Positions 17,792 through 26,916 of a stretch of 64,000 nucleotides of DNA are shown here, piece after piece (the stretch's first letter is position 1; each line of letters starts with the position of its first letter). Made by a program: the position numbers and the translations under genes. Origin of the DNA: Candidatus Saccharimonadota bacterium (GTDB lineage: Bacteria > Patescibacteriota > Saccharimonadia > Saccharimonadales > Saccharimonadaceae); the NCBI GenBank assembly GCA_030445245.1, contig JAUCSD010000001.1, positions 688,671-752,670 of the forward strand, read 5' to 3'. The notes below the pieces were generated by a model. That model saw only the letters and a program-made list of their open reading frames with translations, searched no databases and had not been told where the DNA came from.

Positions 17792-18196
17792 TCAGCGTTG
17801 CTCCAAGAAATCCGTCAATATTAATGCTGCCGCTTGAGCGTCAATGTCGCCTTTCGTGTATGGCTTGCCGTATTTTTTTAGTTGTTGCTCAGCAAGAACA
17901 CTCGTCAATGACTCGTCCTGAAATACAAGTTTCGGAGCAATATCAGTTAATTGACGAGCGAAGTTCTCAACATATTCGGTCTGAAGTGTCGGTTCTCCTG
18001 ATTGATTTCGAGGATACCCTACAACAACCGTATCAACATTCTCATCGATAACGAGCCGCGCTATACGTTCAAGCTCAGCACCATCAACCTCAATCGTATC
18101 AAGAGGTACTGCAATTCGCACCATATCATCACCTACAGCGACACCGATTCGCTTCTCTCCGACATCAAGCGCCAGAAAAGATTTAGTTCGACTCAT
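17792..18196 (-). CDS. ruvX: Holliday-junction resolvase-like nuclease RuvX/YqgF
   Basis: This 134-residue RNase H-fold protein shows LALDVGEKRIGVAVGD with the first catalytic aspartate at the start, VVVGYPRN, and FQDESLTSVLAE. YqgF proteins act in processing of 16S rRNA precursor and possibly on branched DNA. The start overlaps the end of the upstream 554-residue gene by 14 nt and mltG follows after 1 nt, so it is co-transcribed with wall and division genes. Confidence 0.92.
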   Translation of the reverse strand: MSRTKSFLALDVGEKRIGVAVGDDMVRIAVPLDTIEVDGAELERIARLVIDENVDTVVVGYPRNQSGEPTLQTEYVENFARQLTDIAPKLVFQDESLTSVLAEQQLKKYGKPYTKGDIDAQAAALILTDFLEQR

Positions 18197-19847
18197 TCAG
18201 TTTAAATTCTATGATGATCTTCTTAGTATCATTAGGAGCCGAAGACACCCAGAACGGCCAGAACTTCACATCAACATTATCAACACCTTGGATTGTTTCG
18301 ATGCTTGATTGAATCTCACCAAAACGTTTACCCTTCGCTGTTTCTTTAATCGCTTCGTCATCAATCTTTGGTCCAATTTTGGCTGTCGTAACAATATTAG
18401 CGGTAAAACCAGTATCAACGGGAGCTATACTCGTAAACGTTACCTTCTTGGCGCCATTATCATATACACGACGGTCAGTCTGTCCCTCGAGTTGTTTCTT
18501 GAAATAGTCGCTCAAGTATTGGTCAACATCCGCCTTAGACACTCCGGAAAGACTGTACGTGATGCTAGCCGTCAACTTTGGCTTAACACCATCAGCAACT
18601 TCTTGATCAACAGCTGGAGATGACTGAGGTGTTCCTCGGTCAATTTTGAATGTTTGATCAAGGACATTAAACGTATCGTTGAACTGACCGGTAAGCTGTT
18701 TCTTAACCGCATCAGTGCTCTGTCCGGCAAGCTGATCAGTTGCCGCTTGGATATCACCTGCGCTCACAACCTTAATCTCACGACTCGATCCGCCAGCCAT
18801 GTCGGTACCCGTAGCACTAATACCACTGACACTTGACTGGTAGGGGCGAGCAGACAGATTGTAACTATCACCTAGGTCAGACGCTTCTACGCCAATAGTT
18901 GCCGAGTCTTGTACAATTCCACCAGGTCCAACCGTTGTGCCATTGAGCGTTGCGCTCTCGGTGCTAACAAACGTGATTTGACCACTAGTAAAGCTTGTAC
19001 CTGCAGGTACAACGATAGGACTACTCGATACCGAGGTACGATTTAATGTCATCTTTCCTTTAGCTTTTTCACCTACAGTTTTCTTACCGGTCGCAACAAA
19101 TTCGACACTACCATCTTTCTTTACTTGCTGGACAGTCGTCTTAATCGTACTGGCCGTTGAACTTGTCGCGATATCACTGCCAAGCGTCACCTTTGCATTA
19201 GCAGATGATTCAGTAGTACGCGCCGTAATAATGACGTCTGCCCGTGCGGCAAAGAACAAGGCCCACACTAAGAAGCCGAGCAATACAACAACACCAGCGA
19301 TGATAAGGATCATTTTTTTACGAAACTTGTTAAAGTTAGGAACGCCCATGCCGCTCTTTGACTTAGGCTTTCGAGGTGCCTGACCAGCAAGTGGCGGCGT
19401 AGCTCGCGATGTCTCTTCGGCTGCATTCTCACGAACTGCTTGGTCAATTGCAGGATCAGTGAAGGCAACGATACCAAGGGCACCGGCGTCAGCTGTACGC
19501 GCAAGTTCACCGACAGGGAGCTGAGCTCCGTCAATTATATCGTCTCCGTTATCAATGTCGAGTGCTGAAATTTCAGCTAATTCCGGCTTGCTCTGGAGGT
19601 TTTTTGCCACAGGTATTTTTGCAGCCGCAGCCAGAGCACCAAGTGCAGCATTGCTCGAGATGAGAACGAGTCGCTTATCCACTTGATCTGCGGCACGAGA
19701 CAATAGTCGCAGATTAACCGCACTTTGTAATACACCTACTCGTTTTGGCGGTACAAGGGCAACAATTTTTTCTTTTGCATCCTTAACCTTACCAATAATA
19801 GCGGTGATATCGTCTTCAACATCGATATAAATGACATCTTTATTCAT
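18183..19847 (-). CDS. Single-pass membrane protein, possibly baseplate-J-like, unknown function
   Basis: This 554-residue protein has a cytoplasmic N-terminal part of about 170 residues that looks like an alpha/beta domain (IVALVPPKRVGVLQSAVNLRLLS...). A proline/lysine-rich linker, one membrane helix (IIAGVVVLLGFLVWALFFAA, near 180-200) and a large extracytoplasmic serine/threonine-rich beta region follow. The outer part (GTSFTSGQITFVSTESATLNG..., IGVEASDLGDSYNLSA) resembles the repeating beta folds annotated as baseplate-J-like in other CPR bacteria, though I cannot prove that. It begins 2 nt after the ftsA/pilM-like gene and overlaps ruvX, so it belongs to that operon. Confidence 0.65.
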   Translation of the reverse strand: MNKDVIYIDVEDDITAIIGKVKDAKEKIVALVPPKRVGVLQSAVNLRLLSRAADQVDKRLVLISSNAALGALAAAAKIPVAKNLQSKPELAEISALDIDNGDDIIDGAQLPVGELARTADAGALGIVAFTDPAIDQAVRENAAEETSRATPPLAGQAPRKPKSKSGMGVPNFNKFRKKMILIIAGVVVLLGFLVWALFFAARADVIITARTTESSANAKVTLGSDIATSSTASTIKTTVQQVKKDGSVEFVATGKKTVGEKAKGKMTLNRTSVSSSPIVVPAGTSFTSGQITFVSTESATLNGTTVGPGGIVQDSATIGVEASDLGDSYNLSARPYQSSVSGISATGTDMAGGSSREIKVVSAGDIQAATDQLAGQSTDAVKKQLTGQFNDTFNVLDQTFKIDRGTPQSSPAVDQEVADGVKPKLTASITYSLSGVSKADVDQYLSDYFKKQLEGQTDRRVYDNGAKKVTFTSIAPVDTGFTANIVTTAKIGPKIDDEAIKETAKGKRFGEIQSSIETIQGVDNVDVKFWPFWVSSAPNDTKKIIIEFKLNESN

Positions 19848-19849
19848 AT

Positions 19850-21115
19850 TTATATACGCAGAATTCGATTAAGTTTATCTTTAATGGTGTCAGTGTCACT
19901 ACTACCTCCCATTGTATCATAACCAACACGGAGCAAGCCCATGGCGGTAATGTAGGTATGGTCGTTCGCAACCCCTGTGGTATCCTTAATTCCAATCACT
20001 TCGCTTGGATGAATCAGCTGAACTGTCGGCCGTTTCGTAAATGGCAAATCTTTATACCATTCACGTTCACTTAAGGCTGTGACTAGCCGCGATAAGCTTG
20101 CACCACCACCACAAAGTAAAATACGGTTTGGTAAGTGGTCAACAGAATCAAACTCACCGAGAGCTAACTCTACACCCGCCAACCAAACATCAAGCGTCTT
20201 ATCAATTGCCTTTTCAGCATCATGCTTTACAGTGGCTTTAATCTGAGTGCTTTCAATATTAACTTTCAATTTTTCAGCATCACTATAGCTAAGATCCATC
20301 TCGCTCGCGATCGTACGGGTAAAACTTCTACCCCCTATCCCAAACATCTTAGTACCCTCAACACCACCATCATTGACTACAGCAATATCGGTAGTACCGC
20401 CACCAACGTCAGCAAGAATAGCCGTAAAGTTACTACTTGCATCATTCCCAAGCACTGAGCGACTGACCGCAAACGGCTCCGCCGCAACGGCTACAAGTTC
20501 GAGCGCAAGCTCGTCAGCGACGCGTTCCAAGGCACCAATGTGAACCATTGGAGCAAAAGCAGTGTAGATTTGAACCGCCACGTCGCGTCCTTGGAATCCG
20601 ATGGGGTTGCTCACCTTATAGCCGTCAATGTGGATGCTGACAAGCGCGCTGTTCACCAGCTTGACCTCTACTTCTTCATTGCCCGTCTCAAGTGCAATCT
20701 GACGTTGAGCTTTGCCTTGAGCACGTTCTTGAACTTTCTCGATAATGAATTCCATTTCAGCTGTATCAAGTGGACGGTCTGGTTGAGGTCGACGGTAACG
20801 AATCGTATTAGTAACGCCCTTTACTAATTCACCAGCAATACCGATTACCACGCGCTTGGCCTGCAAACCAGCTTGATCTTCGGCTTCCGATAACGCTTCT
20901 TCACAATTCTTTACAACACCGGATATATCGGCGATAGCTCCAGAGTGCATATCACTTATATCTTGACGAGCTCGACCTACGCCAACAATTTCAAGTGTGT
21001 CATCGTTCTGTTTGGCAATAAGTGCCTTTACGAACTCTGTTCCAATATCAAGTGCCACTACGTAATCGTTGTCGAGCTTGTTTTGAGATTTATGACGTAA
21101 TTTTTCGAAAACCAT
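19850..21115 (-). CDS. ftsA: Actin-like ATPase of the FtsA/PilM family
   Basis: This protein of about 421 residues has actin-fold nucleotide-binding motifs: VALDIGTEFVKALIA at the N-terminus, LADVGGGTTDIAVV in the middle and CGGGASLSRL near the end. An SHS2-like insert (VKNCEEALSEAEDQ...) is present. FtsA tethers FtsZ to the membrane in division; PilM plays a similar scaffold role in type IV pili. With ruvX and mltG in the operon, a division role is more likely. An upstream ATG at 21127 overlaps a TATAAT box (21126-21131), so the ATG at 21115, 10 nt after that box, is chosen as a leaderless start. Confidence 0.82.
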   Translation of the reverse strand: MVFEKLRHKSQNKLDNDYVVALDIGTEFVKALIAKQNDDTLEIVGVGRARQDISDMHSGAIADISGVVKNCEEALSEAEDQAGLQAKRVVIGIAGELVKGVTNTIRYRRPQPDRPLDTAEMEFIIEKVQERAQGKAQRQIALETGNEEVEVKLVNSALVSIHIDGYKVSNPIGFQGRDVAVQIYTAFAPMVHIGALERVADELALELVAVAAEPFAVSRSVLGNDASSNFTAILADVGGGTTDIAVVNDGGVEGTKMFGIGGRSFTRTIASEMDLSYSDAEKLKVNIESTQIKATVKHDAEKAIDKTLDVWLAGVELALGEFDSVDHLPNRILLCGGGASLSRLVTALSEREWYKDLPFTKRPTVQLIHPSEVIGIKDTTGVANDHTYITAMGLLRVGYDTMGGSSDTDTIKDKLNRILRI

Positions 21116-21266
21116 AATTAGTATCATTATATACCATATACGGCGCTGCGGTAAGAAATTTTACTAACATATGTATTTATGTACTCGTATGCTTTACTAC
21201 ACAGATACATTTCTTTGACTATTTAACATACCCCTGTCGTAGTAAAAGTATTGTTGTTTCTTACGT

Positions 21267-23147
21267 TTAGACTAAAATAGCCTTAATACGACGTATACCA
21301 GATGAGCTTGACTCTTCTTTAGTAATCTTAAATACCTTACCATCTTCACCAAGTTGCCCTGTATGATCGACGTGAGGGCCACCACAGATCTCAAAACTGA
21401 AGCGCTGATCACCTTCGCCCATTTTGTATACTTTTACAGTATCACCGTATTTATCACCAAATGCCCCAATAGCACCCATTTCAAATGCCTCGGTCGTTGG
21501 GTATTCGTGAAATGAAATAGGTAGATCGGCCTTAATTTTCTCATTGACGATATGTTCGACTTTAGCCAACTGTTCGGGAGTTACTTTTTCGTCATTATTA
21601 AAATCAAAGCGCAGACGTTCTTCGGTTATATTGCTACCATGCTGCGTCACGTGATCACCGAGTACCTGTTTGAGTGCAGCATACATAAGGTGCGTTGCGG
21701 TGTGGTATTTCTTGTGCTGTAGCGTCTGGCCACCAAGACCACCCTTGAATGTACCTTTAGCCGCAGTTTGACTGCGCATGCGTTGTTCGGTCATCTTGCT
21801 ATCAAATTCTTGACGCCAATTGTCAGATAACTGAATATTTTGTTTAAATGCTTCCTCAGTTGAAAGCTCCACTGGAAAACCAAATGTGTCATAAAGTGTA
21901 AATAGTTCAGCGCCAGTAAGACCCTCACTTGAAAACTTTTCAAGCTGCTTAAGTCCTTTTCGAAGTGTTTGGCGGAAAACCTTCTCTTCTTTAACAAGCG
22001 TCGCGATAACATCACTGCGCTTGCTGGCAACTTCAGGATAATCATTGCTGTACATATCGGCAATGATAGGAACGATCTCTTCGAAGAAGTTCTGTTCAAT
22101 ACCCAGTTCAAAAGCAAAACGAATCGCTCGGCGAAGGAGACGTCGCATAACGTATCCTTGCTCTTTGTTGCCTGGCTTAACATCGTCGACTGCAAGGAAC
22201 GTAGCCCCGCGTAAATGGTCGGCAATCACGCGCATACTCTCAGTGTGCGACTCATATTTTTTACCGCTGAGAGCTTCGAGTTTATCGATAATTGGGCGAA
22301 GCAAGCTGATGTAATATACATCCGGGTTATCCAACGCTGCCGCCGCGATACGCTCAAGACCTCCACCGAAATCAACATTTTTACGAGCAAGAGGCTCGAA
22401 TGTGTCCTCATCGATCCGACGATATTGCATGAAGACTTGGTTGCCAATTTCCATAAATTGTCCGCTGTCGCTAGCCGGGTGAGCTAAGCCATAACCAGAT
22501 GCATGATTCTGCGGACCAAAGTCATAAAAGACTTCGCTATCAGGGCCGCATGGATCACCGATTGGCGTTTTATTAAGTCCGCCACCGCGCGACCAGAAGT
22601 TTTCGCTTTCATCATAGAAGAAGATACGCTCACCAGGCTTAATGCCTCTATTGTTTCCGTCTTCTTGTGAGCCAATTGCGACAATACCAGCATCAATGTC
22701 TTTTTCTGCGAAGACTTTTTTCCATATATCGGCGGCTTCAGTATCCCGAGGTATGCCGTGCGTCTCATCACCGATAAAGCAGGTGACATAGATCTTATGT
22801 GGATCAAGACCAACGACATCTGTTAGAAATTCAAAGAACCAACGAATCTGCTGTTCTTTAAAGTAATCACCCATGCTCCAGTTACCGAGCATTTCAAAAA
22901 AAGTAGTATGTCGGTTGTCGCCAACATCTTCAATATCTTGCGCCCGCAAGCAAGTTTGGCTATCGACAAGGCGAACACCAGCAGGATGATCTTGACCGAG
23001 CAAGTAAGGCATAAGTGGCTGCATGCCGCTACCAGTAAATAATGTCGTGGGATCATTCTTGAGCATTATCGGCGCACGCTCGATAACTTCGTGTTGACGG
23101 TCCTTATAAAACTGGAGGTAGGCGTTGCGAATATCTTGTGCGTTCAT
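21267..23147 (-). CDS. alaS: Alanyl-tRNA synthetase, minimal form
   Basis: At about 626 residues this is some 250 shorter than a standard bacterial AlaRS. The class II catalytic core (RAQDIEDVGDNRHTTFFEMLGNWSMGDYFK; GGGLERI) and helical tRNA-binding domain are present, as is the editing-site zinc motif (HTATH and, later, CGGPHVDHTG). The beta-barrel linker that normally joins catalytic and editing parts seems lost, and the C-terminal C-Ala domain is absent. The protein charges tRNA-Ala in the cytoplasm. TATAAT at 23156-23161 sits 8 nt before the ATG at 23147, and an in-frame TTG further upstream lies in the promoter. Confidence 0.93.
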   Translation of the reverse strand: MNAQDIRNAYLQFYKDRQHEVIERAPIMLKNDPTTLFTGSGMQPLMPYLLGQDHPAGVRLVDSQTCLRAQDIEDVGDNRHTTFFEMLGNWSMGDYFKEQQIRWFFEFLTDVVGLDPHKIYVTCFIGDETHGIPRDTEAADIWKKVFAEKDIDAGIVAIGSQEDGNNRGIKPGERIFFYDESENFWSRGGGLNKTPIGDPCGPDSEVFYDFGPQNHASGYGLAHPASDSGQFMEIGNQVFMQYRRIDEDTFEPLARKNVDFGGGLERIAAAALDNPDVYYISLLRPIIDKLEALSGKKYESHTESMRVIADHLRGATFLAVDDVKPGNKEQGYVMRRLLRRAIRFAFELGIEQNFFEEIVPIIADMYSNDYPEVASKRSDVIATLVKEEKVFRQTLRKGLKQLEKFSSEGLTGAELFTLYDTFGFPVELSTEEAFKQNIQLSDNWRQEFDSKMTEQRMRSQTAAKGTFKGGLGGQTLQHKKYHTATHLMYAALKQVLGDHVTQHGSNITEERLRFDFNNDEKVTPEQLAKVEHIVNEKIKADLPISFHEYPTTEAFEMGAIGAFGDKYGDTVKVYKMGEGDQRFSFEICGGPHVDHTGQLGEDGKVFKITKEESSSSGIRRIKAILV

Positions 23148-23191
23148 AGTACTCAATTATAACAGAGGTATACGGCTATGAAAACAATGCT

Positions 23192-24232
23192 TTAGGCAAC
23201 AATACCACCACCGAGGCAAACATCACCGTCATAAATAACAACCGACTGCCCACTGGCTACAGCTCGCTCAGGATCAATAAGCTGCAAGGTAACGTCACCA
23301 TTTTCGTCTATTGAGAGCTGCGCCTTCTTAAGTGGAGCGCGATGACGAACGCGAATATCATACTCACCACTCGCTGGAGCGTTGTTAATCCAGTGGACTG
23401 AGCTGAGTTTAATCACCTCCCTCCATAACGTATTGTCATTAAGGTCAGTCGTCACATAGACTTCATTTTTCTCCATACTCTTACCAACAACGTAGTAGGG
23501 TAAGCCACCACCAACATCAAGTCCGTGACGCTGTCCGAGCGTGTAGAAAATCGCACCGTCATGATGACCGAGTAATTTATTCGTTTTCTTATCAATCACA
23601 TCACCTGGCGTCTGCTCGACATACTGACTGAGAAAGTCCCGAATACCGACTTTACCAACAAAACAAATACCCTGGCTATCTTTTTTGTTAGCTGTAAAGA
23701 GACCTCGATCTTTCGCCATTTCACGTACCGTCGGCTTCGTATATTCACCAAGTGGAAAGAGTGTCTTGGTAAGTGCTTCGCCAGTTACTCGATAGAGGAA
23801 ATAGGTCTGATCTTTATTGGTGTCAACTGCCTGTAATAATGTACCGTCTTTTACCCGAGCGTAGTGACCGGTTGCTATAAGATCTGCTCCATCTTCTATT
23901 GCAGCCTCTAGGAATAACTTGAATTTTACTTCTTGATTACACATGATATCAGGATTCGGTGTACGACCAAGCTTATACTCTTCAATCATATAGTCAACGA
24001 CTTTATGTTTATATTCTTTTTCGAAGTCAAAAACCTTGAAATCAATGCCAAGCTGTACGGCCACGCGTTTTGCATCGGCCAGGTCATCCGCCCATGGACA
24101 TTTCATACCAGGTAGATCCTCAGTCCAGTTCTTCATGTATACGCCAGTTACCTCATAGCCCTGTTCCTTTAAAAGAGCGGCCGTCAGGCTGCTATCTACT
24201 CCCCCGCTCATACCAACATATACTTTACTCAT
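23192..24232 (-). CDS. mnmA: tRNA-specific 2-thiouridylase MnmA
   Basis: This 346-residue protein has the PP-loop GMSGGVDSSLTAALL at the start and the catalytic cysteines in NPDIMCNQEVKF and SQGICFVGK. The C-terminal OB/beta-barrel region (DVGGGLPYYVVGK, RAVASGQSVVIYDGDVCLGGGIV) is intact. It makes 2-thiouridine at position 34 of tRNAs for Lys, Glu and Gln. It overlaps the upstream YdcF-like gene by 4 nt and is the third gene of a unit headed by a cysteine desulfurase, which would supply its sulfur. Confidence 0.96.
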   Translation of the reverse strand: MSKVYVGMSGGVDSSLTAALLKEQGYEVTGVYMKNWTEDLPGMKCPWADDLADAKRVAVQLGIDFKVFDFEKEYKHKVVDYMIEEYKLGRTPNPDIMCNQEVKFKLFLEAAIEDGADLIATGHYARVKDGTLLQAVDTNKDQTYFLYRVTGEALTKTLFPLGEYTKPTVREMAKDRGLFTANKKDSQGICFVGKVGIRDFLSQYVEQTPGDVIDKKTNKLLGHHDGAIFYTLGQRHGLDVGGGLPYYVVGKSMEKNEVYVTTDLNDNTLWREVIKLSSVHWINNAPASGEYDIRVRHRAPLKKAQLSIDENGDVTLQLIDPERAVASGQSVVIYDGDVCLGGGIVA

Positions 24233-24831
24233 CGAGTGCCTCCAATATAAAACAACATAATTTTTACAAACTCACTGAGTGCTAAGTACCAGCCCGTTGG
24301 TGTTAGCCACCAAAAGGTCGACCATTGGTTATCGGTCATAACCGGGTGGTTATAGACCGTAACAGTACCGGCAGCACGTTTAGTAAACTCAAGGCCAGCA
24401 CGGCGCTGGTGATAGGCTGAGGTTACAAGGATAACTGCAGAAACATTATTCCGCTCGAGTATACTTTGTGTATTATCGGCATTTTGCTTCGTAGTAGCGC
24501 CAAGTTCTTCAGTAATAATATCACTATCGGGTACGCCCAAGCTCCGAGCTTCTCGACGCATAGCTTCCGCGTTACTCGGACCAGTTTTATCTTGTGCGGC
24601 TCCTGAAAAAATGAGCTTCGGTGCCCATCCGTGCTGATATAATTTTATAGCTTCACGCGTACGAGCGCTGGTATCACCCCCACTCACAGCTACAATTGCA
24701 TCAACAGGCTCGCATGGCTTCACGCTACCCGGCGTATCATTACACCCAGCAAGATCATTCGGTGCTAAATAGGTACTAAGTCCAACGATAATAATGACTA
24801 AGGCAACCAAACCAGCGATTATTGTTTTCAT
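24229..24831 (-). CDS. DUF218 (SanA/YdcF/ElyC-like) membrane-anchored protein
   Basis: This 200-residue protein has one N-terminal membrane helix (IIAGLVALVIIIVGLSTYL) and a DUF218 domain: DAIVAVSGGDTSARTREAIKLY, APKLIFSGA, then EELGATTKQNADNTQSIL and ILVTSAYHQRRAGLEF. Family members are linked to envelope maintenance, and the exact reaction is not settled. It overlaps both neighbours by 4 nt (ATGA), so it is translated with the cysteine desulfurase and mnmA. That pairing looks like operon economy rather than shared function. Confidence 0.85.
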   Translation of the reverse strand: MKTIIAGLVALVIIIVGLSTYLAPNDLAGCNDTPGSVKPCEPVDAIVAVSGGDTSARTREAIKLYQHGWAPKLIFSGAAQDKTGPSNAEAMRREARSLGVPDSDIITEELGATTKQNADNTQSILERNNVSAVILVTSAYHQRRAGLEFTKRAAGTVTVYNHPVMTDNQWSTFWWLTPTGWYLALSEFVKIMLFYIGGTR

Positions 24832-25982
24832 CGTCGGGTTCTTTCACGTTCACGAGTAACTTCTTCAATGATAATATCAGCCGCCTTTTTTGTATTTTCG
24901 TCATTTGAAAGATGACCAAGACTCAGGCGTAAGCTGCCATCAGCTACGCTTGAATCGAGACCAATTGCCGTTAAAACATGTGAACGCGTTCCTTTGTTCG
25001 CGGCGCAGGCACTACCGGTAGCGACCAATACACCCCGCATTTCGAGTCCAAATACCAGACGTTCAGCATCAAGCTTAGGGAACGAGATGTGAAGGTGACC
25101 TGGCAGACGACGCTTCGCGTGGCCGGAAACAATCGCATCAGGGAAAGCTGCTACAAGGCGCGCCTGCAGCTTGTCGCGAAGATTGCGCAATCGGTCGGAT
25201 TCAAATTTACGATGGGACTCAGCTAGTTCCATCGCACGAGCGAATCCAATCACACCGGCAACATTCTCGGTACCACTGCGAAGTCCTCGCTCTTGACCGC
25301 CACCGACAATTTGAGGTTTAAGGCGGACATGACTCGCTGCCCAAAGCAGACCAACCTGTTTTGGGCCATATACTTTACCGGCGTTAAGCGTCAGAAGATC
25401 AACGCCAAGACGCGTCGCATGAATATCGAGCTGTCCAGCCCCTTGAGAGGCGTCGCTATGCAAGTAAATTGGAGTTGTGTCTCCGAGCGCAAGACGCCTT
25501 GCTCGCTCCTCACGAACAACCGCCGCGATATCACGCAGTGGCTGAACCGTGCCCACTTCATTGTTAGCCAGCGCAATACTCACCAGACGCGTTTCAGGTC
25601 GAATAGCGGCCCTTACGACGCTACTTTCAATAAACCCGCGCTTGTCGCTCGAGACGATAGTATGATCATACTGACGAGCAGCCGCAAGCACCGCGTGGTG
25701 TTCAATATTTGCCGTTACAATATGGCCACCGATACTACCAAGTGCTAGATTAATTGACTCTGTTGCCCCTGCTGTGATGACCAATTCATCCCCTTTTGCA
25801 CCAAATGTGCTTGCAAGCACCTGTTTTGCAGACTCATATTCCCGACGAACTGCCAAAGCAGGAGCATACGGACTCGAAGGATTGAAAAAAAGATCCGTGA
25901 AGTACGGTTGCATAGCCTCAAGCACACGACGATCAAGCGGCGTCGCTGCGGCATGGTCAAGATAGATCATTTCTTCATTCAT
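24828..25982 (-). CDS. Cysteine desulfurase (NifS/IscS family)
   Basis: This 384-residue PLP enzyme carries YLDHAAATPLD at the N-terminus, HSDASQGAGQ, the lysine-bearing NAGKVYGPKQVGLL (the family usually has SxHKxxGPKG) and the catalytic cysteine in TGSACAANKGTRSHVL. It removes sulfur from cysteine for tRNA thiolation and iron-sulfur centres. The direct operon link to mnmA suggests tRNA thiolation as a main job. TATACT precedes the ATG by about 9 nt. It is the first gene of a three-gene unit. Confidence 0.94.
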   Translation of the reverse strand: MNEEMIYLDHAAATPLDRRVLEAMQPYFTDLFFNPSSPYAPALAVRREYESAKQVLASTFGAKGDELVITAGATESINLALGSIGGHIVTANIEHHAVLAAARQYDHTIVSSDKRGFIESSVVRAAIRPETRLVSIALANNEVGTVQPLRDIAAVVREERARRLALGDTTPIYLHSDASQGAGQLDIHATRLGVDLLTLNAGKVYGPKQVGLLWAASHVRLKPQIVGGGQERGLRSGTENVAGVIGFARAMELAESHRKFESDRLRNLRDKLQARLVAAFPDAIVSGHAKRRLPGHLHISFPKLDAERLVFGLEMRGVLVATGSACAANKGTRSHVLTAIGLDSSVADGSLRLSLGHLSNDENTKKAADIIIEEVTRERERTRR

Positions 25983-26002
25983 TGCTTTACTAGTATAGCA
26001 AG

Positions 26003-26443
26003 TTAGACGAGCTTTTGACCTGTGGCAGGGTCGCGCTTATAGACGTTACGAGCAACTTGTTCGTAATACATTTTAGTAGCTGCAACTAAGTTCGCTAGTT
26101 CCTCACCTTCAATATAGGAATAACGAGCACCTTCTTGCACCTTCATGATGCCATTTTCATGAACTTCATAACGAATAGTCATGCGTTCAGTCTTTCTTGT
26201 CTTAGAATCAATCCACTCTTCATACCAAATCCAGGTTTTTTCATCAAGACAAAAGAACTCGCGACGATGACCTTTTGGCACATCGCCAAATAACGTAGAG
26301 CCAATCTCACTTTCAAGTTGAATCAACTCACGTTCGGTCAGCTTTTTAAGTGGTCGCTTCAGCTCTTTTGGCATACTAAGATCGAGAACACCTGACGTAT
26401 CGCCGACGATGAGAGATAACGCTTTTTTTAGTATGCCGCTCAT
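26003..26443 (-). CDS. Conserved-looking hypothetical protein, 146 residues
   Basis: This soluble, charged protein has no signal peptide and a compact predicted alpha/beta core (REFFCLDEKTWIWYEEWID...MTIRYEVHENGIMKVQEGARYSYIEGEEL). It begins 4 nt after the preceding gene and has a good AAGGAG site. It is the last gene of the metG-tatD string. I do not recognise a domain. Confidence 0.75.
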   Translation of the reverse strand: MSGILKKALSLIVGDTSGVLDLSMPKELKRPLKKLTERELIQLESEIGSTLFGDVPKGHRREFFCLDEKTWIWYEEWIDSKTRKTERMTIRYEVHENGIMKVQEGARYSYIEGEELANLVAATKMYYEQVARNVYKRDPATGQKLV

Positions 26444-26447
26444 AATG

Positions 26448-26870
26448 TTAGCTCCTTATGGTTGCTTCGTAACTAAGCATACCAGGGTCAGATGATTGGC
26501 GCGAGAAAGGAGTATCAGAACGAGGGTATCGATCAGCTTGCGATGCACGCCGTTCGAATTCAGTCCCTACCTCGCGGAACGTCCTTGCACTTTCACTCTG
26601 TCCTTCATTCAGCTCACCAGCCCAAGCACGAAAATCCGCAAGATGCGCACCATACAGAGCCAGTTGCCCCTGCGGGAGAAGTGGTGGTGGTCCATCACGA
26701 TTAAGCTCCGCGTCAATTAATGCCCGTGCTGCACGAGCTTCAAGACGACCTTCTTCGGCAGATCCTAGACTGCTTCTATGGAGGTCTATATCTGTATCAG
26801 GGGTCAGCAAGGGTGCCTCGGTACGAGATCCGAAGAATTCAGAAGCTGGAGCAGGGCGTGATTCGAACAT
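26448..26870 (-). CDS. Hypothetical protein, low-complexity, 140 residues
   Basis: The likely start is the ATG at 26870 (MFESRPAPAS), with GAGGTGG about 9 nt upstream; a longer frame would run into tatD. The protein is polar and rich in R, E, A, S and P, has no membrane segment, and includes a helical stretch (LEARAARALIDAELNRDG). No domain is recognised. It sits between tatD and the 146-residue gene with tight spacing and is probably co-transcribed. Confidence 0.6.
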   Translation of the reverse strand: MFESRPAPASEFFGSRTEAPLLTPDTDIDLHRSSLGSAEEGRLEARAARALIDAELNRDGPPPLLPQGQLALYGAHLADFRAWAGELNEGQSESARTFREVGTEFERRASQADRYPRSDTPFSRQSSDPGMLSYEATIRS

Positions 26871-26916
26871 AATAATATCCACCTCGGTTAAAGTTGGCTC
26901 TATTTGCTTTGTTTGT

